Position numbers and translations under genes: made by a program | DNA from: Albidovulum sp. | GTDB lineage: Bacteria; Pseudomonadota; Alphaproteobacteria; Rhodobacterales; Rhodobacteraceae | DNA: 35,303 nucleotides | Direction of reading: 5' to 3' | Assembly (NCBI GenBank): GCA_030837825.1 | Contig: JAUQYB010000094.1 | Coordinates: 1 to 35,303, forward strand | Shown here: positions 23,660 through 32,696 of the stretch, piece by piece | Position numbering within the stretch: position 1 is the first letter of the stretch | How the letters are laid out: each line of letters starts with the position of its first letter | Notes under the pieces: generated by a model | The model's input: only the letters and a program-made list of their open reading frames with translations | The model's database searches: none | Told to the model about the DNA's origin: nothing

Positions 23660-26215
23660 ATGTCGCGCTACGACCCCGCCGTGATCGAACCGAAGTGGCA
23701 GATGGCCTGGGACGCGGCCGGCTGCTTCACCGCGCGGCGCGATCCGGCGCGGCCGAAATACTACGTGCTGGAGATGTTTCCCTACCCGTCGGGGCGCATC
23801 CACATCGGCCATGTGCGCAACTACACGATGGGCGACGTCGTGGCGCGTTACAAATCCTCATGCGGATTCAGCGTGCTGCACCCTATGGGCTGGGACGCCT
23901 TCGGAATGCCGGCCGAGAACGCGGCGATGGAACGCGGCGGCCACCCGAAGGACTGGACCTACGGCAACATCGCCGTGATGCGCGACCAGATGAAGCCACT
24001 CGGCCTGTCGATCGACTGGAGCCGCGAGTTCGCCACCTGCGACCCGGAATACTACGGCCAGCAGCAGGCGATGTTCCTCGACTTCCTGGAAAAGGGCCTC
24101 GTCTACCGCAAGGCCGCGGTGGTCAACTGGGACCCGGTCGACATGACGGTGCTGGCCAACGAGCAGGTGATCGACGGCAAGGGCTGGCGCTCCGGCGCTC
24201 CGGTGGAGCGGCGCGAGCTGACTCAGTGGTTCTTCCGCATCTCGGACTTCGCGGGCGAGTTGCTGGAGGCGCTGGACGGGCTGAACGACTGGCCCGAGAA
24301 GGTGCGGCTGATGCAGGCCAACTGGATCGGCAAGAGCCGCGGGTTGCAGTTCGCCTTCGAGACGGTGGGGGCGCCGGAAGGGTTCGGGCGGCTCGAGGTC
24401 TACACCACCCGGCCCGACACGCTGATGGGGGCGAGCTTCGCCGCGATCAGCCCGGACCATCCGCTGGCGAAGGCGCTGGAGGCCGGCGACCCCGCGGTCG
24501 CCGCCTTCGTCGCCGAATGCCGCCGCGTCGGCACCTCGGAAGAGGCGCTGGAAACGGCCGAGAAGAAGGGTCTCGACACCGGCATCCGTGTCCGCCATCC
24601 CTTTGATCCGGCTTGGGAGCTTCCAGTCTACATCGCCAACTTCATCCTCATGGACTACGGCACCGGCGCGATCTTCGGCTGCCCGGCGCACGACCAGCGC
24701 GACTTCGACTTCGCCACGAAATACGGCCTGCCGATCCCGGCGGTCTTCGTCGCCGAGGGCGCCGGTGAGACGCCGCTGGCGGAGGCCTTCGTGCCGATGA
24801 AGTCCGAACGCGTGCGCTATGTCCGCGGCTTCGCCGGGGCCGAGGTGCAGACCGGGGAGGAAGCGGTGGGCGCCGCCATCGCCGCCTGCGAGGCGAAGGG
24901 CGTCGGCCGCGGGGTGACCAACTATCGCCTGCGCGACTGGGGCATCTCGCGCCAGCGCTACTGGGGCTGCCCGATCCCGGTCGTCCACTGTGCCGCCTGC
25001 GGCGTTGTGCCGGAGCGGAAGGAGAACCTGCCCGTCCGCCTGCCCGACGACGTGAGCTTCGACCAGCCGGGCAACCCGCTCGACCGCCACCCGACCTGGC
25101 GCGACTGCGCCTGCCCGGCCTGCGGCGGCAAGGCGTGGCGGGAGACCGACACGATGGACACCTTCGTGGATTCGTCCTGGTACTACGCCCGCTTCACCGC
25201 ACCCCGCGCGACGACGCCGACGGTGGCCGCGGAGGTCGACTACTGGATGAACGTCGACCAGTATATCGGCGGGATCGAGCACGCGATCCTGCACCTTCTC
25301 TATTCCCGCTTCTTCGCCCGGGCGATGCACCTGACCGGCCACTTGCCGGCAAAGGCGGTGGAGCCGTTCGGCGCGCTCTTCACCCAAGGGATGGTGACGC
25401 ACGAGACCTATTCGACGAAGGGCGCCGACGGCCGCCCGGTCTGGCACACGCCCGACGAGGTGACGCGCACCGCCGAGGGCGCGACGCTGGCCGACGGCAC
25501 CCCGGTCGAGATCGGGCCGGTCATCAAGATGTCGAAGTCGAAGAAGAACGTCGTCGACCCGATGGACATCATCGCCCGCTACGGTGCGGACACCGCGCGC
25601 TGGTTCGTGATGTCCGACAGCCCGCCCGAGCGCGACGTGGAATGGACCGCCGCCGGGGCGGATGCGACGCAAAAGCACCTCGCCCGGGTCTGGCGGCTTG
25701 CGGCGGAGATCGACCAGCGCGGCGGCACCGACACCACTGAGGACGAGGCGCTCTTGAAGGCGATGCACCGCACCATCGCCGACGTGACCGCGGGGATCGA
25801 GGGCTTCGCCTTCAACAAGGCGGTGGCGAAGCTCTACGAGTTCACCAACACCTTCGCCAAATCCGACGCCTCGGCCGCGGCGAAGCGCGTGGCGATGCGG
25901 ACGCTGGCGCAGCTCATGTCGCCGATGGTGCCACATCTGGCCGAGGAGGTCTGGGCGATGACCGGGGGTGCGGGGCTCGCGGCCCGGGCACCCTGGCCCA
26001 AGGCCGACCCGGCGATGCTGGTGGAAGACACAGTGACGCTGCCGATCCAGATCAACGGCAAGCGCCGCGCGGAAATCGTGGTGGCGAAGGATCTGCCCGC
26101 GGCCGAGGTTGAAAAAATCGTGCTGGCGGACGAAGCTGTGCAGAAGGCGCTGGCCGGAGCCGCGCCGAGGAAGCTCATCGTTGTGCCGGGCCGCATCGTC
26201 AATGTCGTCCTCTGA
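23660..26215 (+). CDS. leuS: Leucyl-tRNA synthetase
   Basis: An 851-residue class Ia synthetase charging tRNA-Leu. The HIGH motif is HIGH48-51 in [14 protein letters not shown] and the KMSKS motif is at about residues 623-627 (IKMSKSKKN). The CP1 editing domain is present ([15 protein letters not shown]-independent hydrolysis of mischarged tRNA, with [13 protein letters not shown]). A cysteine-rich zinc-like module (CPACG, about 490) precedes the catalytic continuation. The C-terminal anticodon and tail regions are intact ([14 protein letters not shown]). Length is usual. ATG 23660 follows GAGGA. Its last 14 bases overlap lptE. Confidence 0.97.
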   Translation: MSRYDPAVIEPKWQMAWDAAGCFTARRDPARPKYYVLEMFPYPSGRIHIGHVRNYTMGDVVARYKSSCGFSVLHPMGWDAFGMPAENAAMERGGHPKDWTYGNIAVMRDQMKPLGLSIDWSREFATCDPEYYGQQQAMFLDFLEKGLVYRKAAVVNWDPVDMTVLANEQVIDGKGWRSGAPVERRELTQWFFRISDFAGELLEALDGLNDWPEKVRLMQANWIGKSRGLQFAFETVGAPEGFGRLEVYTTRPDTLMGASFAAISPDHPLAKALEAGDPAVAAFVAECRRVGTSEEALETAEKKGLDTGIRVRHPFDPAWELPVYIANFILMDYGTGAIFGCPAHDQRDFDFATKYGLPIPAVFVAEGAGETPLAEAFVPMKSERVRYVRGFAGAEVQTGEEAVGAAIAACEAKGVGRGVTNYRLRDWGISRQRYWGCPIPVVHCAACGVVPERKENLPVRLPDDVSFDQPGNPLDRHPTWRDCACPACGGKAWRETDTMDTFVDSSWYYARFTAPRATTPTVAAEVDYWMNVDQYIGGIEHAILHLLYSRFFARAMHLTGHLPAKAVEPFGALFTQGMVTHETYSTKGADGRPVWHTPDEVTRTAEGATLADGTPVEIGPVIKMSKSKKNVVDPMDIIARYGADTARWFVMSDSPPERDVEWTAAGADATQKHLARVWRLAAEIDQRGGTDTTEDEALLKAMHRTIADVTAGIEGFAFNKAVAKLYEFTNTFAKSDASAAAKRVAMRTLAQLMSPMVPHLAEEVWAMTGGAGLAARAPWPKADPAMLVEDTVTLPIQINGKRRAEIVVAKDLPAAEVEKIVLADEAVQKALAGAAPRKLIVVPGRIVNVVL

Positions 26216-26699
26216 CCGCCGCACCGTCCTGACCCTCCTTGCCGCGGCCCCGCTCGCGGCCTGCGGATTCGAGCCGGCCTATGCGCCGGGCGGGCCGGCG
26301 GCGGGTCTTCTGGGGCAGGTCACCGTGGACGCGCCCGAGGACCGGGATTCGTTCGACCTCGTCGCCCGGCTCGAGGATCGGCTGGGGCGGACGCGCAGGC
26401 CGGTGTTCCGGCTTTCCTACCGGATCACGACCAGGGCCGAGGCCCAGGCGATCGCGCCCGACAACACGATCAACCGCTACCAGCTTCTGGGATCGGTCGA
26501 CTACGCACTGCATGATCCGGCCACGGATGCGGTGCTGACCTCGGGCACGGCGTCGTCGTTCACCGCCTATTCCGCCTTCGGAACCTCGGTTGCCACGGCG
26601 ACGTCGGAAGCGGACGCCCACCGGCGGCTGATGCGCATCCTTGCCGACCAGATCGTGACACGCCTCGTGGCCACCTCGGCCGCCTGGAACGGGCAATGA
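26202..26699 (+). CDS. lptE: LptE-type LPS assembly lipoprotein
   Basis: A 165-residue outer-membrane lipoprotein that plugs LptD in lipopolysaccharide export. The lipobox LAAC places the lipidated Cys at 21, followed by [10 protein letters not shown], the hallmark start of alphaproteobacterial LptE. The mature domain is short, as usual for the group. ATG 26202 lies 14 bases inside the end of leuS. Its TGA overlaps the holA ATG (ATGA), so the three genes are tightly coupled. Identification rests on the lipobox-CGFxPxY start and the conserved context more than on catalytic residues. Confidence 0.88.
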   Translation: MSSSDRRTVLTLLAAAPLAACGFEPAYAPGGPAAGLLGQVTVDAPEDRDSFDLVARLEDRLGRTRRPVFRLSYRITTRAEAQAIAPDNTINRYQLLGSVDYALHDPATDAVLTSGTASSFTAYSAFGTSVATATSEADAHRRLMRILADQIVTRLVATSAAWNGQ

Positions 26700-27718
26700 A
26701 GCTTGCCGGGGCGGCGGCCGCGAAGTTCTTCGCCAGGCCCGAGCCTGATCGCGCCGGGGTCCTGATCTTCGGGGCGGACGCGATGCGGGTGGCGCTCAGG
26801 CGGCAGGAACTGATCGCGGCGCTGATCGGGCCCGGGGGCGAGGCCGAGATGCGGCTGACGCGGCTTTCCGGCGCCGACCTGCGCAAGGATCCGGCGCTTC
26901 TGGATGACGCGATGCGGGCCCAGGGGTTCTTCCCCGGTCCGCGGGTGGCCTTCGTCGAAGAGGCGGCGGACGGTGCGGCCGAGGCGGTGAAGGCCGCCCT
27001 TGCCGGTTGGCGCCAGGGCGATGCGGTGCTGGTGGTGACGGCGGGAAGCCTGGGCAAGGGCTCGCCGCTGCGCAAGGCGTTCGAGGATCACCCGAACGCC
27101 TACGCCATCGGCATCTACGACGACCCGCCGGGGCGCGAGGAAATCGAGGCGGTGCTGGCGAAGGCCGGGCTGCGCGAGATCGGGCGCGAGGCGATGACCG
27201 ATCTTCTGGCCCTCGCGCGCGACCTCGATCCGGGCGACTTCCGCCAGACCGTCGAGAAGATCGCGCTCTACAAGTTCGGCGATGCCGCGCCGCTTTCTCC
27301 GGCCGACATCGCAGCCTGCGCGCCGGCCACGATCGAGGCCGAGGTCGATGATGTGCTGAACGCGGTCGCCGAATCCCGCACCGGCGACGTCGGCCCCCTG
27401 ATGCGGCGGCTCGAAGGGCAGGGCGCGACGCCGGTCGGGCTGTCCATCGCCGCGATGCGCCATTTCCGCATGCTCCATGCCGCGGCTTCCGCCCCCGGCG
27501 GCGCCGCCGAGGGCATCGCCCGGATGCGCCCGCCGGTCTTCGGGCCGCGACGCGACCGGATGCTCCGCCAGGCGCAGGGCTGGGGAATGCACAACCTCGA
27601 GAAAGCGATCGGAATCCTCACCGACACCGACCTGATGTTGCGATCAACCTCTCGCGCGCCGGCGATGGCGGTGATGGAACGCGCGCTCATCCGGCTCGCG
27701 ATGCTGAACCGGAGGTGA
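26696..27718 (+). CDS. holA: DNA polymerase III delta subunit
   Basis: A 340-residue clamp-loader subunit that opens the beta sliding clamp. The N-terminal region (LIFGADAMRV), the PRVAFVEEA strand, the ALYKFGDAAPLSPADIAACAP segment and the C-terminal collar-type helices (MHNLEKAIGILTDTDLMLRS) match HolA. As usual for delta, it lacks a functional Walker A motif. The start overlaps the lptE stop by four bases (ATGA at 26696-26699). It is the last gene of the run; no convincing terminator follows. Confidence 0.93.
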   Translation: MKLAGAAAAKFFARPEPDRAGVLIFGADAMRVALRRQELIAALIGPGGEAEMRLTRLSGADLRKDPALLDDAMRAQGFFPGPRVAFVEEAADGAAEAVKAALAGWRQGDAVLVVTAGSLGKGSPLRKAFEDHPNAYAIGIYDDPPGREEIEAVLAKAGLREIGREAMTDLLALARDLDPGDFRQTVEKIALYKFGDAAPLSPADIAACAPATIEAEVDDVLNAVAESRTGDVGPLMRRLEGQGATPVGLSIAAMRHFRMLHAAASAPGGAAEGIARMRPPVFGPRRDRMLRQAQGWGMHNLEKAIGILTDTDLMLRSTSRAPAMAVMERALIRLAMLNRR

Positions 27719-27779
27719 ACCGCCCCCTTGCGCAGGCCGCCCGCGCATGGCTCCATGATCAGGTCAATGGGGGCTGGCC

Positions 27780-28367
27780 ATGTATACCGTCATCGGCACC
27801 GTCCGCAGCCGCGCCGCACGGGTTCTCTGGATGCTCGAGGAGCTCGGCGCGACCTATGAACACGTCCCGGCCCCGCCCCGGTCGGAAGGCGTCACCGCCT
27901 TCAACCCGGCAGGCAAGGTTCCCGTTCTGGTCGAGGACGGCACGCCGATCACCGATTCGACCGCGATCATCCAGTATCTCGCCGACAAGCACGGCAAGCT
28001 CACCCACCCGGCCGGCACGCTCGACCGGGCCCGGCAGGACAGCCTGACGCAGTTCCTGCTCGATGAATTCGACGCCGCCCTCTGGATGGCGGCGCGGCAC
28101 AGTTTCGTCCTGCCCGAGGCACTGCGCCACGCCGCGATCAAGAACACCCTCCGCTGGGAATTCGAGCGGTCGCAGAAGACGCTGGTGCACCGGATGGGCG
28201 AAGGTCCGTTCCTGATGGGCGAGACGATGACCGTTCCCGACATCATCCTGACCCACTGCGGCACCTGGGCGCTGGCGGCAAAGTTCCCGATCGTCGAGCA
28301 CCGGCTGACCGACTACCTCGACCGGATGCGGCAGCGCCCGGCCTACCGGCGGGCGATGGCGCGCTGA
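27780..28367 (+). CDS. Glutathione S-transferase family protein
   Basis: A 195-residue cytosolic GST-like protein. The N-terminal thioredoxin-fold domain (1-75) has the cis-proline strand GKVPVLVEDG and the glutathione gamma-glutamyl contact DSTAIIQYL (Ser60). The helical C-terminal domain (about 85-195) has the N-capping-type segment MTVPDIILTHCGTWA. A serine or arginine in the loop GTVRSRAARV could be the activating residue. The length is slightly short for a GST. Substrate is unknown; detoxification or dehalogenase/isomerase roles are all possible. ATG 27780 has only a weak GGGGG site nearby. Confidence 0.85.
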   Translation: MYTVIGTVRSRAARVLWMLEELGATYEHVPAPPRSEGVTAFNPAGKVPVLVEDGTPITDSTAIIQYLADKHGKLTHPAGTLDRARQDSLTQFLLDEFDAALWMAARHSFVLPEALRHAAIKNTLRWEFERSQKTLVHRMGEGPFLMGETMTVPDIILTHCGTWALAAKFPIVEHRLTDYLDRMRQRPAYRRAMAR

Positions 28368-28448
28368 CGGGGGCGCGGTGCAGGCTGTGGGCGGAAAACG
28401 CAACGAGGCGTGCGGGCGGCGGCCCCCCGCCCTCGACAGGAGGACGAC

Positions 28449-28946
28449 ATGACCGCCAGCCCGCCCCTTCACGCCGCCGAATGGCTGAACACCGACGCCC
28501 CGCTCGCGCTTGCGGATTTCCGCGGCCGGGTCCTGGCCGTCGAGGTGTTCCAGATGCTCTGCCCCGGCTGCGTCAGCCACGGCCTGCCGCAGGCGGCCCG
28601 CATCGCCGCCACGTTCGATCCCGCCAAGGTGGCGGTGATCGGCCTCCATTCGGTCTTTGAACATCACGCCGCGATGACGCCGGTTTCGCTGCGCGCCTTC
28701 CTGCACGAATACCGCATCCGATTCCCGGTGGCCGTCGATGCCCCCGGCGATGGCCCTATGCCGCGCACGATGGAAGCCTGGGGCCTTGAGGGCACGCCGA
28801 CGCTGGTGCTGTTCGATGTCGAGGGGCGGATGCGCGCCCGCCATTTCGGCACCGTCTCCGACCTTGCGCTCGGCGCCGAGATCATGGCTCTGGTAATCGT
28901 GGCGGGGGACTCCGGGCGGGGCTCTCAGGGCGCGGCGGCACCGTAG
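28449..28946 (+). CDS. Thioredoxin-fold (AhpC/TSA or Redoxin type) protein
   Basis: A 165-residue protein with a thioredoxin-like layout: a beta strand (VLAVEVFQMLCPGC) ending in a Cys38-x-x-Cys41 redox pair, the strand VAVIGLHSVF, the TPTLVLFDVEG cis-proline segment and a final strand/helix. It resembles peroxiredoxin/TlpA-like reductases. No signal peptide is seen, so it is probably cytoplasmic. ATG 28449 follows AGGAGG (28439-28444). Its 3' end overlaps the convergent flavoprotein gene by 22 bases. The electron donor and partner are unknown. Confidence 0.82.
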   Translation: MTASPPLHAAEWLNTDAPLALADFRGRVLAVEVFQMLCPGCVSHGLPQAARIAATFDPAKVAVIGLHSVFEHHAAMTPVSLRAFLHEYRIRFPVAVDAPGDGPMPRTMEAWGLEGTPTLVLFDVEGRMRARHFGTVSDLALGAEIMALVIVAGDSGRGSQGAAAP

Positions 28947-30100
28947 CCCGACGCCGCACGGCCGGCCCAGAGGCCGGTGGCAAGGCAGGCGGTCAGCAGG
29001 TAGCCACCCGTCGGCGCCTCCCAGTCGAGCATCTCGCCCGCGGCGAAGACACCGGGCAAGGCGCGAAGCTCCAGCGCCTCTGTCAGGGCCTCATGCGCGA
29101 TGCCCCCGGCCGAGGAAATCGCCTCGGCGATCGGGCGCGGGCCGAGGTGGCGGACCGGCAGCGCCTTGACCAGCCGCGCCAGCCCTTCGCCCTTCGGCAG
29201 CGGCCTGCCCCATTCCTGCAGAAGCGCGATCTTCACCGGGTCGAGCCTCAGCGCCTTGCGCAGCCAGTTGGCCAGCGTCTCCTTGCCCGGCCCCCTCGCC
29301 AGCCGCCCGGTCACCTCGGCAAGGCTCCGGTCGGGTGCGAGATCGAGCGTCAGGGCCCCGCCCTCGCGCACCGCCCGCGACACCGCATAGACGCCGCCCC
29401 CCTCGATGCCCCGCGCCGAAAGGACGAACTCGCCCCGCTCGCGCTGCCCGCCCGCGACCAGCGCCGCGCCCTTCACCGGCGCCCCGAAATGCCGCGCCAT
29501 CGGGTCCGACCAGACGACGGTCAGCCCCATGTTGGCGGGCCGGAAGGGCGCGATCGTCACGCCTCTTGCGGCAAGCCACGGCACCCAGGCCGCGTCCGAT
29601 CCCAGTCGCGGCCAGCTTGCCCCGCCGAGGGCAAGGACCGTGACCGCCGGGTCGAGAACCACCCTGCCCTCCGGCGTGTCGAAGGCAAAGCCCGCACCCT
29701 CGAACCCCGCCCAGCGCCAGCGCGTCCTCAACTCCACCCCCGCGCCGGCGAGCCGCGCCAGCCAGCCGCGGAGGAGCGGCGAGGCCTTCATCGCCACCGG
29801 GAAGACCCGGCCCGATGATCCGGTGAAGACCTCCTGCCCCAGCCCTCGCGCCCAGTCCATGATCTCTTCGGGGCCGAAGGCCTCGATCATCGGGCGAAGC
29901 CAACCCGCATCGTATCGGTCGAGAAACGCCGCAAGCGGCTCGTCCTTGGTCAGGTTCAGCCCCGACTTTCCGGCCATCAGGAGCTTGCGTGCGGGGCTCG
30001 GTTTCGCCTCGCAGACCAACACCCGCCGCCTGGCCGCAGCCAGCGCCTCGGCGGCCATCAGACCGGCCGGCCCGGCGCCGATCACCAGCGCATCGGTCAC
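28925..30100 (-). CDS. TIGR03862-type FAD-dependent oxidoreductase (HI0933/BaiN-like)
   Basis: A 391-residue flavoprotein. The Rossmann FAD motif GAGPAGLMAAEALAAARRRV (residues 8-27) is at the N-terminus, then the family blocks KLLMAGKSGLNLT and GSSGRVFPVAMKAS, and the C-terminal FAD segment PGVFAAGEMLDWEAPTGGYLLTACLATG. This corresponds to the HI0933/BaiN superfamily, whose TIGR03862 branch is common in Proteobacteria. Its substrate is unknown. It starts at GTG 30100, which overlaps the upstream mscS-like stop (GTGA), so translation is coupled. The 3' end overlaps a convergent gene. Confidence 0.88.
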   Translation of the reverse strand: MTDALVIGAGPAGLMAAEALAAARRRVLVCEAKPSPARKLLMAGKSGLNLTKDEPLAAFLDRYDAGWLRPMIEAFGPEEIMDWARGLGQEVFTGSSGRVFPVAMKASPLLRGWLARLAGAGVELRTRWRWAGFEGAGFAFDTPEGRVVLDPAVTVLALGGASWPRLGSDAAWVPWLAARGVTIAPFRPANMGLTVVWSDPMARHFGAPVKGAALVAGGQRERGEFVLSARGIEGGGVYAVSRAVREGGALTLDLAPDRSLAEVTGRLARGPGKETLANWLRKALRLDPVKIALLQEWGRPLPKGEGLARLVKALPVRHLGPRPIAEAISSAGGIAHEALTEALELRALPGVFAAGEMLDWEAPTGGYLLTACLATGLWAGRAASGYGAAAP

Positions 30101-31410
30101 GCCGGCAGCCCGCCCTTCAGCTCCACCACCCGGTGTGGATAGGGAATCTCGATGCCTGCGGCCTTCAGCGCGTTCCAGATCGCGAACAGCACTTCGCTCG
30201 CATATTTGTTGCGGCCATCGTCGATGCCGCTGACCCAGTATTCCACCGCGAAGTCGATGCCCGATTCCCCGAAGCCCTTGAGTTCGACATCCGGCCCGTC
30301 GGGCGCCTTCAGGATGAAGGGCAGCGCCTCAACCGCGGCCGTGATGATCCCCGGCACCCGGTTGATGTCGGTGTCGTAGCTGACCGAGAACGCCACCTCG
30401 TAGCGGTTGGCGCTGCCCTGGTCGGAATAGTTCACCACCCGCGTGGTGATGAAATGCTCGTTCGGCACCACGATCCAGCGGCCGTCGAACGTCTCCAGGA
30501 CGCAGGCGCGCGCGGTCATCCTGACGATCGTCCCCTTCTCGCCGCCGTCGAGTTCGACATAGTCGCCCACCGTCGTCTGACCCTCGACCAGCAGGATGAT
30601 GCCGGAGATGAAGTTGGCGGCGATCTGCTGGAGCCCGAGGCCGATGCCGACGCCCAGCGCACCACCGAGGACCGCGACCGTGGTCAGGTCGATCCCCATG
30701 ATGTTGAGGAGAAGCAGGAAGGCGGCGCCGAAGATCACGACCTCGGCTGCCTTCGCCGCCAGTTCGCGCGTCGCCGGGCGCAGTTCCTCCTGCGCCTTGA
30801 TGTAGTCGGAGCTTTGCCGGTTCGACCATGAGCCGAGCCAGAACAGCAGGCTGCCCGCGATCAGCCCACGGATCAGCGCTGCAAGCGAGAAGCGGATGTT
30901 GCCAAGCTCCACCGTCTGCGCCTCGAGCCAGGCCAGCACCGGATCGAGAAGCCCGAGCGCATAGAGCGCCGCCACCGGGATCAGCACGTAGCGGCCGAGA
31001 AGCCTGAGGAACGGGTCGCGCAGGATGTCGCGGGCAAAGCTGCGCGCCGCCAGGAACAGGAAGACCCGCTTGCCGAAGGCGATTACCGCGCCCGAGCCGA
31101 ACAGCGACCGGGTGATCGCCTCGCCCACCGCAGTGAGGCCGTAGGCGAGCAGCGGCAGCAGCAGCGGCAGGAACCTGAGCGCGAAGCGGCGGGCGGCGGC
31201 GATGGGTCCGCGCGCACCTTCCTTCGGACCGATCAGCCTGGAAAGCCGCGGGCCGAAGCGGCGCGAGGCCAGAAGCGACAGCAGCCATGCGGCCGCAAGC
31301 AGCGCGAACTGCGACCAGGCGGCGGGGCTCGTCGCCCAGGAAAGCGCGATCGCCTGCGCCTGTCCGGCATAGTCGAGCGCCTTGACGACGATGTCGGGCG
31401 GATTGTCCAT
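30097..31410 (-). CDS. MscS-family mechanosensitive ion channel
   Basis: A 437-residue membrane protein. Several N-terminal hydrophobic segments (about residues 30-50, 80-100, 115-130, 145-160, 185-205) precede the MscS core: two helices then the pore-lining glycine/alanine helix (VAVLGGALGVGIGLGLQQIAANFISGIILL, given in parts: GGALGVGIGLGLQ and NFISG), the beta domain (VGDYVELDGGEKGTIVRMTAR) and the C-terminal alpha/beta part ending FGESGIDFAVEYW. It releases solutes on hypo-osmotic shock. The extra N-terminal helices resemble YbdG/MscM-like members. ATG 31410 is chosen because the N-terminus fits; its ribosome binding site is weak. It overlaps the next gene by four bases. Confidence 0.9.
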   Translation of the reverse strand: MDNPPDIVVKALDYAGQAQAIALSWATSPAAWSQFALLAAAWLLSLLASRRFGPRLSRLIGPKEGARGPIAAARRFALRFLPLLLPLLAYGLTAVGEAITRSLFGSGAVIAFGKRVFLFLAARSFARDILRDPFLRLLGRYVLIPVAALYALGLLDPVLAWLEAQTVELGNIRFSLAALIRGLIAGSLLFWLGSWSNRQSSDYIKAQEELRPATRELAAKAAEVVIFGAAFLLLLNIMGIDLTTVAVLGGALGVGIGLGLQQIAANFISGIILLVEGQTTVGDYVELDGGEKGTIVRMTARACVLETFDGRWIVVPNEHFITTRVVNYSDQGSANRYEVAFSVSYDTDINRVPGIITAAVEALPFILKAPDGPDVELKGFGESGIDFAVEYWVSGIDDGRNKYASEVLFAIWNALKAAGIEIPYPHRVVELKGGLPA

Positions 31411-31476
31411 TCTGCTCGCAAGCCCCCTGTGCGGCGCCCCTGTGCGGGCACCCTTCCCTGTGACAAGATTTCCGGC

Positions 31477-31785
31477 ATGAGACAAGAGCCCGGCTCCCCG
31501 CCCCTCTGCCCGCTCTGCGGCCGGCCGATCCCGCGGGACGTGGCGCAGAGCCGGCATCACCTGATGCCGCGGCTGCGCGGCGGCAAGGGCGGGCGGACGG
31601 TGCTCCTGCACGCGATCTGCCACGCCGAGATCCACGCCAGGCTCGGCGAGACCGAGCTTGCGCGCGACTACCCGACGATCGAGGCGCTGAAAGCCCATCC
31701 GCGCATCGCCCGCTTCGTCGTTTGGGTGGCCGGGCGCCCGCCGGGCTTCCGCTCCCGCGTGCCGGGGCCGCGAAGGGGGCATTGA
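31477..31785 (+). CDS. Small HNH-like zinc-finger protein
   Basis: A 102-residue protein with a zinc-knuckle pair (Cys11-x-x-Cys14 in CPLCGRP) and a second metal cluster (Cys48, His49, His53 in AICHAEIH), plus a paired His27-His28 in SRHHLMPRLRGGKGG. This is the layout of a minimal HNH/beta-beta-alpha-metal nuclease fold. The central Asn of HNH is replaced by His45, so catalytic activity is uncertain. Similar short proteins annotated HNH endonuclease occur in alphaproteobacteria; no restriction, phage or toxin gene is adjacent. It is divergent from mscS (66-base spacer), and no strong Shine-Dalgarno sequence is seen. Confidence 0.75.
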   Translation: MRQEPGSPPLCPLCGRPIPRDVAQSRHHLMPRLRGGKGGRTVLLHAICHAEIHARLGETELARDYPTIEALKAHPRIARFVVWVAGRPPGFRSRVPGPRRGH

Positions 31786-31837
31786 ACCCGGCCGGCGGGA
31801 CGGCTGGCATGGCCGCTGGATACGGCGGAGGGATGGC

Positions 31838-31936
31838 ATGTCGTGGCTTTACCTGCTCATCGCGGGGCCGCGGCTGGCCTGCATCGGGCTGATCCTCGCC
31901 GGGATCGTCGGGCTGAAGTTCGCCTCGGCCCACTGA
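31838..31936 (+). CDS. Putative 32-residue membrane peptide
   Basis: A short frame starting at ATG 31838, five bases after a good GGAGGG (31827-31832), and ending at TGA 31936. It encodes one hydrophobic helix (MSWLYLLIAG, then PRLACIGLILAGIVGLKF) with almost no soluble part, so a single-pass inner-membrane peptide is expected. Arg12 and Lys27 flank the most hydrophobic stretch. I do not recognise it. It is bracketed by the HNH-like gene (52 bases before) and the convergent crotonase gene (8 bases after). The ribosome binding site and membrane-like composition support it; its small size leaves doubt. Confidence 0.5.
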   Translation: MSWLYLLIAGPRLACIGLILAGIVGLKFASAH

Positions 31937-31943
31937 CCCCGGG

Positions 31944-32558
31944 TCAGCCGATCAGCCGCTTGATCCCGGCCACATGGCCGGCACTCGCGCCCAGCGCATC
32001 GGCGACAACGGCCGCGACCGCGCCCTCCAGCGCCTCCGGCGCCACCAACCGGTCGACGAGCCCCCAGGCCAGCGCCTCGGTCGCATCGATCTTCTGCCCG
32101 GCCATCAGGATCATCTTCGTCCGCGCCGGCCCGATCAGCGCGGCCATGCGGCGCGGGTCCGAGGGCTGCGGCAGGAAGCCGAGCTTCATCACCGGATAGA
32201 AGAACTTCGCGCCCTCGGCGGCGATGCGCAGGTCGCAGGCCAGCACCATCCCGAACGCGCCGCCGGCAAGCGTGCCGTTCAGCGCCGCGACCGTCAGGCA
32301 GGGAAGCGCCGCGATCGCGCCCGAAAGCCGTTCCCACACCGGGTCGGTCGCCAGTCCCGCCCGCGCCTCGTCAAGGTCAGCGCCGGCCGAGAACACCCGG
32401 CCCTCGCCGGTCAGCACGAGGGCGCGCGCGCCCTCGCGGCCCGCGGCCTCGGCGATGTCGGCAAGCTCTGCCAGCATCCCGCGGGTCAGCGAGTTCGCCT
32501 TGGCCTCGCGCGCGATGATCGCCCGCCAGAGTCCCTCGTTCCGTTCCAACCGGATCAT
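31944..32558 (-). CDS. Short enoyl-CoA hydratase/isomerase (crotonase-fold) protein
   Basis: A 204-residue crotonase-superfamily protein, shorter than the usual 255-260. The oxyanion-hole blocks are present (FSAGADLDEA and GTLAGGAFGMVLACDLRIAA). The normal PE-x-x-LG glutamate region reads YPVMKLGFLPQPSD, so the usual first catalytic Glu is missing. The C-terminal helical segment is cut to KRLIG. It is thus unlikely to be a standard hydratase; an isomerase, thioesterase-like or non-catalytic role is possible. ATG 32558 has only a weak site (GGTG). It is divergent from the DUF2125 gene. Confidence 0.85.
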   Translation of the reverse strand: MIRLERNEGLWRAIIAREAKANSLTRGMLAELADIAEAAGREGARALVLTGEGRVFSAGADLDEARAGLATDPVWERLSGAIAALPCLTVAALNGTLAGGAFGMVLACDLRIAAEGAKFFYPVMKLGFLPQPSDPRRMAALIGPARTKMILMAGQKIDATEALAWGLVDRLVAPEALEGAVAAVVADALGASAGHVAGIKRLIG

Positions 32559-32634
32559 GCGGCACCGTCATGAAAACGCCAGAATGGTTCCGTCTAACAG
32601 CAGCCGATGGTGGAATTCCATCCCCTCGCAGCCC

Positions 32635-32663
32635 TTGACCGCGTTTCCGCGGCAGCGGATGCT
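32635..32663 (+). promoter_or_regulatory. Candidate promoter of the DUF2125 gene
   Basis: TTGACC (32635-32640), 17 bases, GATGCT (32658-32663) is a fair sigma-70-like pair in the divergent spacer, 34 bases before the ATG at 32697. A palindrome TGGAATTCCA (32611-32620) lies just upstream and could be an operator. Confidence 0.4.
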
Positions 32664-32696
32664 GTTGGCGCATTTGGGAACATGGCAGGCTTGATT

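Noticed and set aside
23858..26224. 788-codon minus-strand frame opposite leuS
   Set aside because: Shadow of leuS codon bias; the sense strand is a full-length synthetase.
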